Shown here in pieces: positions 8,256 through 14,920 of a stretch of DNA of 40,138 nt. Numbering within the stretch: position 1 is the first letter of the stretch; each line of letters opens with the position of its first letter. The translations under genes and the position numbers were made by a program. The notes below the pieces were generated by a model. That model was not told where the DNA came from. It saw only the letters and a program-made list of their open reading frames with translations, and did not search any database. This DNA is from Sphingopyxis granuli NBRC 100800 (GTDB lineage Bacteria > Pseudomonadota > Alphaproteobacteria > Sphingomonadales > Sphingomonadaceae): positions 1 through 40,138 of the forward strand of contig NZ_BCUA01000034.1 of the NCBI RefSeq assembly GCF_001591045.1, in the 5' to 3' direction.

Positions 8256-9617
8256 CTACCGAACGATCGGGTCCAAGATCAAACCGCTTTCTGTCCCCAT
8301 TAGGCGTCCATGTAGTTGGTATGCTTCATTTTCACTCAATGAAGCCACGCAATCGGCAGCTAGGCGTGCAGGCTTGTCTGCATGGTTGTCTTCCCAAATG
8401 TATCGCAATCGAGTGGGGAATAGCTTGAAGTTTGCATTTTTTCCCTCCTTGAGGAAAATTTCAAATAGGTCACGGATGATCTTTTTCTGACCATATTGCT
8501 GAGCATGCAGGGCAGGCAGGCCGATGACATAGTGCCGTGCGAAATGTTTCAGCACTCTCACCTCATCGGCAGCGTCTGGTTCGATCGTAACAGCGGGACC
8601 GCCCACTTCGCCACTCAAGGAAATTGCGCGTACGTAATTGCCGATTAACAGGGATGTGAAGTTGCGCACTTGACGGCGTTGTTCTCGCGATCCGTTATAT
8701 ACTTCCGTGCTTACGGCTGGAAAAAGTGTGAGCTTACGAGTGATCCGTTCCAAGGCGGCGGACAATCGGCGCGTGCCATCGGCAGGATAATTGGGATCCT
8801 TCTTCCATGCCGTCAGCGCGGCTTGGACGATGCCGTCCCTTGTTTCGGGGGCAACGATCTCACTCCAAGGTATAATGCCAACCCGGTGAAAGTCTTCAAG
8901 ATCGTGGACCGAATAGGCAATGTCATCTGCCCAGTCCATAAGCTCTGCTTCTGCCGACTTGAAACTTCCGTGGCAGTGCTCACGTGCCCACCGAAATTCA
9001 CGCTCCTCAGAAGTGTATGCGGACCATTTCGATTTCTTATGATCATCGTCGTGGTTGCGTAACCAAGGATATTTCAGCGTCGCTGCAAGCGTAGCGCGAG
9101 TGAGATCGAGGCCCGGACTGTCCTTACTGTACCGCACGGCGAGCTTGGTCAGAATGCGAAAGGTCTGAGCGTTGCCTTCGTACCCGTCGGCGGCTGCATC
9201 GTCATTGTGACCGCCCACGATTTCAGGATCACGTACGATACGATCGAGTTCGGTTTCGGCTGCATGTCCGAACGGTGGATGTCCTAAATCATGCGCTAAG
9301 CAAGCTGCCTCAACAACCTCGGGATCAACCCCATGCACAGCAGCCTGAGCTTCCTGCTCGCGGATACGATGCTGAGCCAAGCGGCGACCTATCTGCGCCA
9401 CCTTATAGGTATGTTGCTGGCGAGTATGGAAGATGTCGAGCTCACCCGCCCGAACAATCTGTGTGACACCCGCTAGGCGGTGAAAGGCAGAGGAATAGAG
9501 GACGCGATCTCGATCCCGCTCGAAATCCCGACGCTGGTCTTTTCCCGCTGCTGATTTATCGCTGTAACACCGCTCAGCACGCGCCGCATGTAGCGACGAC
9601 ACCCCCTCAACTACCAC
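8256..9617 (-). CDS. dGTPase-family dNTP triphosphohydrolase (HD domain), probable defence cargo
   Basis: A protein of about 453 aa in the Dgt family, which splits dNTPs to nucleosides plus triphosphate. The HD metal site is visible: His69 in the HTRQQHTYK segment, His109-Asp110 in AHDLGHPPFGH, and the distal Asp in WADDIAYSVHDLED (about 231-232). The C-terminal region (about 330-420) also matches the family. Some prokaryotic dGTPases act in phage defence by depleting dNTPs. The location beside a Type I RM operon in a mobile island favours that over housekeeping, by inference. I chose GTG at 9617 because GGAGGGGG lies just upstream; a TTG at 9638 is the alternative. The base composition is visibly lower in GC than the neighbours, suggesting separate acquisition. 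Confidence 0.85.
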   Translation of the reverse strand: MVVEGVSSLHAARAERCYSDKSAAGKDQRRDFERDRDRVLYSSAFHRLAGVTQIVRAGELDIFHTRQQHTYKVAQIGRRLAQHRIREQEAQAAVHGVDPEVVEAACLAHDLGHPPFGHAAETELDRIVRDPEIVGGHNDDAAADGYEGNAQTFRILTKLAVRYSKDSPGLDLTRATLAATLKYPWLRNHDDDHKKSKWSAYTSEEREFRWAREHCHGSFKSAEAELMDWADDIAYSVHDLEDFHRVGIIPWSEIVAPETRDGIVQAALTAWKKDPNYPADGTRRLSAALERITRKLTLFPAVSTEVYNGSREQRRQVRNFTSLLIGNYVRAISLSGEVGGPAVTIEPDAADEVRVLKHFARHYVIGLPALHAQQYGQKKIIRDLFEIFLKEGKNANFKLFPTRLRYIWEDNHADKPARLAADCVASLSENEAYQLHGRLMGTESGLILDPIVR

Positions 9618-9639
9618 TAACCCCCTCCGCCTCGGCAAT

Positions 9640-9861
9640 TTAGGCCGCGTGTGCGTATTCCACTAGCGCGACGACCATGCCCTCGCTGTCGAGCGAAATT
9701 TTTCCACGTTCAATAGCTCTTTGAAGTGCTTCAATTATGCTCGGACTGGCATAACCGCGCTCGATTAGCGCATCAATGAGAGCCTGCGGCTCGATGCGCC
9801 CCTGATCGGCTGAACCGATCACATTCAGAATTTCGCCATCTTGCGGGTCTCTATCGGCCAT
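9640..9861 (-). CDS. Small (73 aa) protein paired with the dGTPase gene
   Basis: A 73-aa acidic protein with no family I can name. Residues 18-65 alternate helix, turn, helix and strand (RIEPQALIDALIERG, then SPSIIEALQRAIERGKISLD). This resembles a small winged-helix or protein-protein domain. The ATG at 9861 has a good ribosome site (GGAGAG, about 6 bases upstream). The stop at 9640 is only about 22 bases before the probable GTG start of the dGTPase gene, so the two are one transcription unit. It could be a regulator, sensor or inhibitor of the hydrolase. Confidence 0.7.
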   Translation of the reverse strand: MADRDPQDGEILNVIGSADQGRIEPQALIDALIERGYASPSIIEALQRAIERGKISLDSEGMVVALVEYAHAA

Positions 9862-10154
9862 GGTTGCTCTCCAATTGCTTAGACCTCCGCGATCTCGCAT
9901 AACTCGCCAAATACCTCAGCACGAGACCAGCGCCAGCCACCTCTGACTAGCCGCAGTTTGTCAATTTTCTCCTTACTGTCAAATCTGGCTCTTAACGCAG
10001 ATTGGTCGCTGGCCGCTCAGAAGCGGCTAGGTGTGGCCTAGGAGCAACGTATGCCATCAGGGGTGGTTTGAGGCCCAAAAAAAATTTTCGCTGCCGCCTG
10101 CTGCGTTCTAAGCCTGATACGGGCCATTATGCATGGTGGCCTACGGCGGTGCGG
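9862..10154. other. Intergenic stretch between the integrase 3' end and the dGTPase module
   Basis: About 290 non-coding bases. On the minus strand they carry two exact TTGACA hexamers (forward TGTCAA at 9959-9964 and 9977-9982) but no convincing -10 box at the right spacing. An A8-T4 tract lies around 10078-10090, just downstream of the integrase stop. It probably contains the promoter of the 73-aa/dGTPase unit. Confidence 0.4.
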
Positions 10155-11144
10155 TCACAAAACCGCGCCAGCCGCGTTGTCGGTAAACATGTCACCGTCC
10201 CGAATGTAACGGGCGAGCATGGCGTCGCTCTTGTGACCGGTCTGTTGGCGGATTTTCCACGACGAGGCCCCGGCCATTGCGGCACTGGTGGCAAGCCCGG
10301 CGCGCAGGGAGTGGCCGGAGAAGGTCGTCGGATCGAAGCCCGCAGCACCCACGCGCTTTTTCATAATCGTCGCGACCGCGTCCCCAGACAAGCGATTGGG
10401 GGCGATATGCCCGTGCCGGTCGATGCTGCGGAAGATCGGCCCTTGCTCGATCCCAGCATAGGCAAGCCAGTCGGTGAGATGGCGGACAGGACACCAACGA
10501 GTGCGTCCATATGGGATCGCGATTTTGCGACCGTGCCCGGTCTGGTCGGTCTTGGACCGGCGCAGATGCAGGACGATGCCCCGCGCAACAGGCTCAACAT
10601 CGCCGCAGTCGAACCCGACCAGTTCGGATCGACGAAATGCCCCGGCGAACCCAATCAGCAGCAGCGCCTTATCCCGCACGTCAATGGGGCGGTCGCCCAT
10701 GCGCTCAAGAACCGCAAACAGATCATCGCGCTGTAACGCCTGCGCTTCGCGTTGGGCCATGCCCTTGGTCCGTCGTATGCCCCGCATGGTCGCCATGACG
10801 ATCTCGGACCGGCAGGGGTCGTCGAAGCCTGACGCCCGGTGCGCCTTCGCGATGGCTGCCACCCGACGCTGGATCGTGGCGACGGCATGGGTCTCGGCGA
10901 GATCGGCTAGATACTCCGCAATGCTCTGCGATGGGCAGGGAATGTCCCTGCCGGACGCCCGGAAATGGGCGAGATCAGCCGCGTAGGCGCGCTGGGTTCC
11001 AGCCGATAGGGAATGGGAGAGAAAGCGGCGGACCGGCTCTGAAATCGCCTGTGGAGGCAAAGATGCCGTTGTGTCGTCGAAAGGGATAGCAGAGCTATTT
11101 ATGCAATTAATTGCAATCATATTTGCAGGAACTGTCTCCAACAT
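10155..11144 (-). CDS. Tyrosine recombinase / integrase
   Basis: A 329-aa phage-integrase-family site-specific recombinase. The N-terminal SAM-like core-binding domain spans about residues 36-125. The catalytic domain carries Arg171 (FRRSEL), Lys198 (RRSKTDQTG), the HxxR pair His278/Arg281 (GHSLRAG), His304 (TGHKS) and the nucleophile Tyr313 (ARYIRDGD). It most likely integrates and excises this island. The ATG at 11144 has GGAG about 11 bases upstream; a second ATG at 11120 is possible. The TGCAATTAATTGCA palindrome at 11102-11115 falls within the first codons of either form, so occupancy of that site could block expression directly. Confidence 0.92.
   Translation of the reverse strand: MLETVPANMIAINCINSSAIPFDDTTASLPPQAISEPVRRFLSHSLSAGTQRAYAADLAHFRASGRDIPCPSQSIAEYLADLAETHAVATIQRRVAAIAKAHRASGFDDPCRSEIVMATMRGIRRTKGMAQREAQALQRDDLFAVLERMGDRPIDVRDKALLLIGFAGAFRRSELVGFDCGDVEPVARGIVLHLRRSKTDQTGHGRKIAIPYGRTRWCPVRHLTDWLAYAGIEQGPIFRSIDRHGHIAPNRLSGDAVATIMKKRVGAAGFDPTTFSGHSLRAGLATSAAMAGASSWKIRQQTGHKSDAMLARYIRDGDMFTDNAAGAVL
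11102..11115. promoter_or_regulatory. Copy 3 of the island palindrome, over the integrase start
   Basis: A perfect TGCAATTAATTGCA palindrome (14 bp). It overlaps codons 10-15 of the integrase reading frame from 11144, or lies immediately after the alternative ATG at 11120. A repressor bound here would sit on or just inside the gene start. Confidence 0.6.
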
Positions 11145-11249
11145 TTTTTGTATTTCTCCATTCGGCGTCGGCCCAACAGTTCCGGGGCTTTCCGCCTAAA
11201 GTTGTTGTGCCGAAAATCAGGGGGCACGAACTGCGCAGCCGGGGCCGGA

Positions 11250-11795
11250 TCAGCCCAGTTTCCGCTCTTGCCGGACGTAGGCTTCGGCCACCTGATCCTC
11301 GCGGCTGGTAAGCAGGTCGTCAGACATGCGGTGAAGCGCCAGCAAGCGGTTCTCGGCCTGGGTATGTCCCTCCAGAGTGCCGTCATGGCGAATATGCCAG
11401 ACCCCGACATCGGGCAGATCATTGAGGTGGCGGGAGATCAGCAGGAAGCGGTGACAGTGCAGCGGGTCGCCCTCCGAGCACATCAGGGCGGGTCTGCATC
11501 GGCTTGCGATGGATAGGACTGTTTCGATCCCTGTTGCGAACTCGGGAGTGCCGCGTCGATCGTCATATGCGGTGGGGCCGCGCTTGGGGTGCCCGCCCAG
11601 ACTGTCGCCTAAGTGAATGTAAGAGATGCCGACCCGGTTCAACGCTGTCCGCAGATCACGTTTGCGGAACTGGGGCCACCGCGATCTTGGCGACGATCGA
11701 ACATCAATGATGCAGTTTACGTCGAAATAATCGAGACCGTAATGAAACTCGCCCCAACTCACGTTGGAGTGCCCAATAGTCAAAATGTCTTTCAT
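11250..11795 (-). CDS. DUF488 family protein
   Basis: A 181-aa protein of the DUF488 family. It shows the N-terminal TIGHSN, the IDVRSSPRSR-x-PQF segment (about residues 30-45), and the C-terminal block LMCSEGDPLHCHR (about 104-116), whose Cys-x-Glu and Cys-His-Arg residues are the family hallmark. The biochemical role is not established; members are common as cargo of mobile and defence regions. I chose the ATG at 11795 because GAAAGG lies 6 bases upstream; an ATG at 11816 would add 7 residues. It is followed by the integrase gene on the same strand after about 105 bases. Confidence 0.85.
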   Translation of the reverse strand: MKDILTIGHSNVSWGEFHYGLDYFDVNCIIDVRSSPRSRWPQFRKRDLRTALNRVGISYIHLGDSLGGHPKRGPTAYDDRRGTPEFATGIETVLSIASRCRPALMCSEGDPLHCHRFLLISRHLNDLPDVGVWHIRHDGTLEGHTQAENRLLALHRMSDDLLTSREDQVAEAYVRQERKLG

Positions 11796-11983
11796 ATCAA
11801 ACCTTTCAAGCTCCAATGAACTTATCCGAGGTTTGAAATAAATGGCACTATTATCAGTGACTTAAACCGTTTTGCATCGCGATTTTTGCAGTCGTCTGAG
11901 ACGGCGTGATTTATACAGTCATCGCGACAAGGAGCGCCGAACCTGTCAGCGCCGCCGAGCCGGAGATAGGCGCACGGTCGCCG

Positions 11984-12547
11984 TTACGGTGTCGACGCTA
12001 GGTGGCTACGTGCCAGCCGCACGAGAGCATCCTCCTTGCCGACCAGTCCCTTGCCCCGCCGCTTTGCGCCACATGCAATGAGCGCGGCCTCGACATCGGC
12101 ATACTGCTCGACAGGCAGGCGTAGGAGAAATGAACGGGTCGGCCCCGCCGATGAGGCGCCCTGCCGCTCCAGAGCCTCTGGGAGGGCGTGTGATGGCGTT
12201 CGGAGGGCCAGTTGGAGGTTTGCCCTCATGGCGCGCTGGTTGAGCTTCTGTGGCCGTCTGGCGGCATGGCGGGCGACGATCTGAAGTTTCGTCCAGCCGA
12301 TCCGCTCAGCCTGCGCTTCGTCGATCCGATACTCGGAGAGAAGCCTGCCCACGTTCGAGAGGTAGAACAGCGCCCGACGCTTGATCCCCGCGATCCGCTC
12401 GACCTCGTGCAGGAATGTGCGGTCCTCGTTGTGGGCGGCCCAAAGGGCGCAGGCGAAGGCGTAGAAGTTCTTCGTAGGTTTTACGGCGAGTGTCAGCGCC
12501 TCCTGCTTCAGATGTTCGACATCGGGACTGCCTTCAACCGAGGGCAT
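11984..12547 (-). CDS. Putative DNA-binding protein, unknown family (187 aa)
   Basis: I do not recognise a named family. The 187-aa basic protein is mainly helical. Residues about 25-95 (KNFYAFACALWAAHNEDRTF...LFYLSNVGRLL...IGWTKLQIVARHA) have the rhythm of ParB- or DUF3102-like helix-turn-helix proteins, with a 'tkLqivA' helix typical of such domains. Residues 130-187 form a second small domain (FLLRLPVEQYADVEAALIACGA). The ATG at 12547 follows AGGAG. A perfect TGCAATTAATTGCA palindrome lies 62 bases upstream, so autoregulation is plausible, and this is my best candidate for the regulator of the four-site island regulon. That assignment is inference only. Confidence 0.6.
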   Translation of the reverse strand: MPSVEGSPDVEHLKQEALTLAVKPTKNFYAFACALWAAHNEDRTFLHEVERIAGIKRRALFYLSNVGRLLSEYRIDEAQAERIGWTKLQIVARHAARRPQKLNQRAMRANLQLALRTPSHALPEALERQGASSAGPTRSFLLRLPVEQYADVEAALIACGAKRRGKGLVGKEDALVRLARSHLASTP

Positions 12548-12906
12548 GTTGTGCTCCTATCACGAATGGCTCCGGACCATATCTCGCCGATCCTAACAGG
12601 ACGTTGACTGCAATTAATTGCAAATGCGTGGGGGCGGGGGACTATAGGGGGTGGGGGCGGGAGGGAGACATGCGTTAGCATGTATCCCCGATCCCTTCCT
12701 TCCCGAACAAGGTTCGGGTGAACCCCGCGTTCGGAGCGCAGCGACTGGACGCTGAGGCTTTTTCTGTAGCTTCTTTCGTATCTTCATTAGTCCCTTTATT
12801 AAGGTTGCCGATTTTCGTCACACCCATTGCCGAACCACGTCAGAGGTGGTGACGTTTCCCGTCACTGGCTATGACGAAATCCGTCACACCCCCCTGACGA
12901 TTTCCG
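12548..12906. other. Putative replication-origin-like region
   Basis: Roughly 360 non-coding bases between the 187-aa gene and the replication-initiator-like gene. They hold: the island palindrome (12609-12622); a very G-rich tract with six runs of 3-5 G (12630-12665); the palindrome ACATGC-GTTA-GCATGT (12668-12683); the hairpin CCCGAAC-AAG-GTTCGGG (12702-12718); an AT-richer stretch (about 12760-12815); and then TGACG/CGTCA repeats. This mix of palindromes, an AT-rich segment and iteron-like repeats next to an initiator-like gene resembles a plasmid origin. Confidence 0.5.
12609..12622. promoter_or_regulatory. Copy 4 of the island palindrome, upstream of the 187-aa gene
   Basis: A perfect TGCAATTAATTGCA palindrome 62 bases ahead of the start at 12547, in the position of a promoter operator. 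It abuts the G-rich tract at 12630-12665. Confidence 0.6.
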
Positions 12907-12909
12907 TCA
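12850..12909. repeat. Three iteron-like palindromes TGACG-N5-CGTCA
   Basis: Exact TGACG-N5-CGTCA units lie at 12850-12864, 12872-12886 and 12895-12909, with centres 22-23 bp apart, about two helical turns. A related half-site (TTTTCGTCACACCC) lies at 12812-12825. The spacers are TTTCC, AAATC and ATTTC. The last unit overlaps the stop codon of the initiator-like gene. Helically phased repeats beside a rep-type gene are the usual binding sites of an initiator. Confidence 0.65.
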
Positions 12910-13605
12910 TACCTCCCCGGCAACTTCATGCTGGAACAGGGCTACAGCTTCCGGTGTCGGACGCAGATGCAACATCGAATGACCCTTGAACTCGGCGGTG
13001 ATGGTCTCGATCAAGCCCCGCTCCAGCAGCCGGTCCTGAGCGGTGCGGTAAGTTCGTGGAGAGATGCCGAGTTCGTCCGCCCACTGTTTATGGGTTTTCG
13101 CGATCCACTTCTTACCGCACTGGACCACGGTGGCCTTGGGCCACCAGTAGCGGATGCGGTAGAGTAGAAGGGCAGCGTCGCCATGGCCGGTCGCCTTCCG
13201 AAGTCCCCTGAGGGCATTGTGCTGGAACCCGTCCTTGGTCTTGGGCAGATCGTAACCCGTGAGCATCTTATGGGTCGTGTGCTCGAACGCGTCGCGGAAG
13301 TTATAAAAAATGACCTTCTTGAGGTCGTCAGCCACCTCCACCCGATCGGTGAGGTAGTCCCACCATTTAGCAAACATCTTCTTGCACTCTTTGACCAGCG
13401 CGGAAGGTGTCGGTTGCTTGAGCGTATACAAGAGTTCTTTCCCGAACTGCATAGCCAGCCATCGGGTAATGCTCACAAGCTGCTGCTGCGATCCAGTGTA
13501 AGGGGCTGCGCCGATCTCATCGGGGATGTCGAGATCAGATAATAAGTCCGCGACCGTGATCGCCGCAACGGACGTCTCGGTCTGGGTGGCTGATTTGATG
13601 GCCAT
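12907..13605 (-). CDS. Winged-helix DNA-binding protein, probable plasmid-type replication initiator
   Basis: A 232-aa protein. The C-terminal third contains a clear winged-helix unit: KTHKQWADELGISPRTYRTA followed by QDRLLERGLIE (about residues 165-200). This is the arrangement of many plasmid Rep and primase-loading proteins. The N-terminal and middle part (about 40-150) is helical and unrecognised. The ATG at 13605 has AAAGGAG 9 bases upstream. The three phased TGACG-N5-CGTCA palindromes run into its 3' end, which supports an initiator with its iterons, but a transcription factor cannot be excluded. If it is a Rep, the island is an integrated or formerly autonomous replicon. Confidence 0.6.
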   Translation of the reverse strand: MAIKSATQTETSVAAITVADLLSDLDIPDEIGAAPYTGSQQQLVSITRWLAMQFGKELLYTLKQPTPSALVKECKKMFAKWWDYLTDRVEVADDLKKVIFYNFRDAFEHTTHKMLTGYDLPKTKDGFQHNALRGLRKATGHGDAALLLYRIRYWWPKATVVQCGKKWIAKTHKQWADELGISPRTYRTAQDRLLERGLIETITAEFKGHSMLHLRPTPEAVALFQHEVAGEV

Positions 13606-14026
13606 GGTTCTGGCTCCTTTCGAGTTGAACGGAAGGAGCGTCGGGAGTAGGAATACTGTCGCAAGTCAGCGTCGCCCCGGCGCTCCTGAAGGCCCTCGCC
13701 CTGCAAGGCGGGGGTTTCTCGTTTCAGGGGGTGCGCGAGTTTTTCTGCTGGAAACGGGCAGCGATGAGGCATGCCCAACGGACCCAAATGCGGTTAGCAA
13801 GCCCGGAAATTTCTTTTGTGATTTCAATAAGGGGTTTATGGGCGGTTAGCAGATATAAGCCGTTGACCTTTCTAGGTTGTGGAATATCGGCTCGGGCCTC
13901 CAAATATCGCATGAGCGCGCACTGGCGCTGGCCCCCCGCTCATGTTGACTGCGATGCGCGCGCGGACATCCGGCGGACAAAGGGGAGGGGCATGCTGTAT
14001 TTTCTGCTGATGAGTCCGGTGCCGCC
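13606..14026. other. Intergenic region spanning the likely island-chromosome junction
   Basis: About 420 bases with no well-supported gene. A 62-codon minus-strand frame at 13724-13912 has non-shadow-like composition but no clear family. A possible hairpin, CGCC-CTGCAA-GGCG followed by GGGTTTCT, lies near 13690-13715. A 10-bp direct repeat GCGGTTAGCA occurs at 13790-13799 and 13842-13851. No tRNA is visible. GC rises and the gene content becomes chromosomal to the right, so the attachment site probably lies here, but it cannot be pinned without the other island end. Confidence 0.4.
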
Positions 14027-14491
14027 GTGGATTCCGGATCCGGAAACCTCACCCAGCCCATCGTCCATTACCAATGCGAAATGGTGAACGAGCGGTTCGA
14101 CCGTCACACGCTCAAGTTCAGGCGCGAGGGCGGGCGCGGTTATTGGCGGGCGCCCGGCGAGGCCGCCGTTACGTCCGGAAAACATGTCATTGAAGAAGAT
14201 GGCATGGGGTTGTTTTCGGGGATGATAGAGGTCCCACGGCCGGAGAGCGAAAGGCGGGGCGCCTATTTTCGCGACACCGAACGGATTGCCGATGCATCCA
14301 GAGCAATCGTCATGGAAGAGGTGACGCCGATATTGAAGATGCTGGAAGACGGCCTGAGTTGGCGGGCGAGTCTCGTCCTGACGATCGACCACGGTTTGCG
14401 CGTCGAGCGCGTCGTAGGATTTTGCGATGTCCGTCCCGAAGATCAGGATCCGCTGAACGAAAAGGAAACGCGGGACCTGCTGGCAGGTTGA
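14027..14491 (+). CDS. Hypothetical protein (154 aa)
   Basis: No family recognised. The protein is about 154 aa, polar, without a signal peptide or membrane segment; the middle (about residues 75-110) is predicted helical and the end is acidic. The start is uncertain. GTG at 14027 is the longest ordinary start but has no clear ribosome site, while ATG at 14081 would drop 18 residues. It is the first gene on the chromosomal side of the island, and the stop is about 50 bases before the next gene on the same strand. Confidence 0.55.
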   Translation: MDSGSGNLTQPIVHYQCEMVNERFDRHTLKFRREGGRGYWRAPGEAAVTSGKHVIEEDGMGLFSGMIEVPRPESERRGAYFRDTERIADASRAIVMEEVTPILKMLEDGLSWRASLVLTIDHGLRVERVVGFCDVRPEDQDPLNEKETRDLLAG

Positions 14492-14544
14492 ACGGACAGG
14501 CGCCGAATCTCGTCTTCAGGGCGGGACACATCGTGGGGGAGGGG

Positions 14545-14856
14545 ATGGTGGCCGTGCTGGACTGGCTGTTGAGTTGGTCGGGCGTGCTGGGATTCGCAAT
14601 GGTCCTCGCCGCGCCGGTTTTCGTTGCCCGTTACGGCGTCGCGGGCGCCGGATGGTCGATGCTTCTCATCGGGCTGCTGAGCGCCGCTAGCTTCTGCCAT
14701 TTCTGGACGGCTGATATCGAGGACGAGGCGCTCATCGGCCATTCGAACGCGGTGGGATTGCTGATGTCGGTCCTGCTTGCCGTTCTCGGTTTCGCGGTCG
14801 TCGCCGTCACGCTCGGAATCCGCAAGCTCATGTCGTCCGGAGACGATGCTCCATAG
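14545..14856 (+). CDS. Small integral membrane protein (103 aa)
   Basis: A 103-aa protein with three predicted membrane helices, at about residues 5-27 (LDWLLSWSGVLGFAMVLAAP), 33-52 (GAGWSMLLIGLLSAASF) and 68-92 (AVGLLMSVLLAVLGFAVVAV). It has a short acidic loop (TADIEDEALIG) between helices 2 and 3. The ATG at 14545 follows a GGGGGAGGGG ribosome site. An upstream in-frame extension to 14359 overlaps the previous gene and is Arg-rich, shadow-like sequence. I recognise no family, and the function is unknown. Confidence 0.6.
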   Translation: MVAVLDWLLSWSGVLGFAMVLAAPVFVARYGVAGAGWSMLLIGLLSAASFCHFWTADIEDEALIGHSNAVGLLMSVLLAVLGFAVVAVTLGIRKLMSSGDDAP

Positions 14857-14865
14857 GCGTCGCCT

Positions 14866-14895
14866 CGTCACGGTTTCGCTTCGCTCGCCGTGACG
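14866..14895. terminator. Hairpin between convergent genes
   Basis: CGTCACGG (14866-14873) pairs perfectly with CCGTGACG (14888-14895) around a TTCGCTTCGCTCG loop. It sits between the convergent stops at 14856 and 14921 and could end transcription from both sides. The loop resembles other REP-like repeats in the window. Confidence 0.5.
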
Positions 14896-14920
14896 AAGGA
14901 AAGCCGGGACGGCGGCGGTC

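Noticed and set aside
9959..9982. Two TTGACA hexamers as a classical promoter for the 73-aa gene
   Set aside because: Both are exact -35 boxes, but neither has an acceptable -10 box at 16-18 bases.
13790..13851. Direct repeat GCGGTTAGCA as an attachment-site pair
   Set aside because: The copies are 52 bp apart and on the same side of the island, so they cannot bound it. Ten bases may also repeat by chance.
13724..13912. 62-codon minus-strand frame upstream of the initiator-like gene
   Set aside because: Its composition is less shadow-like than most, but there is no family, no good ribosome site and no conserved neighbour relation, so it is mentioned only under the intergenic entry.
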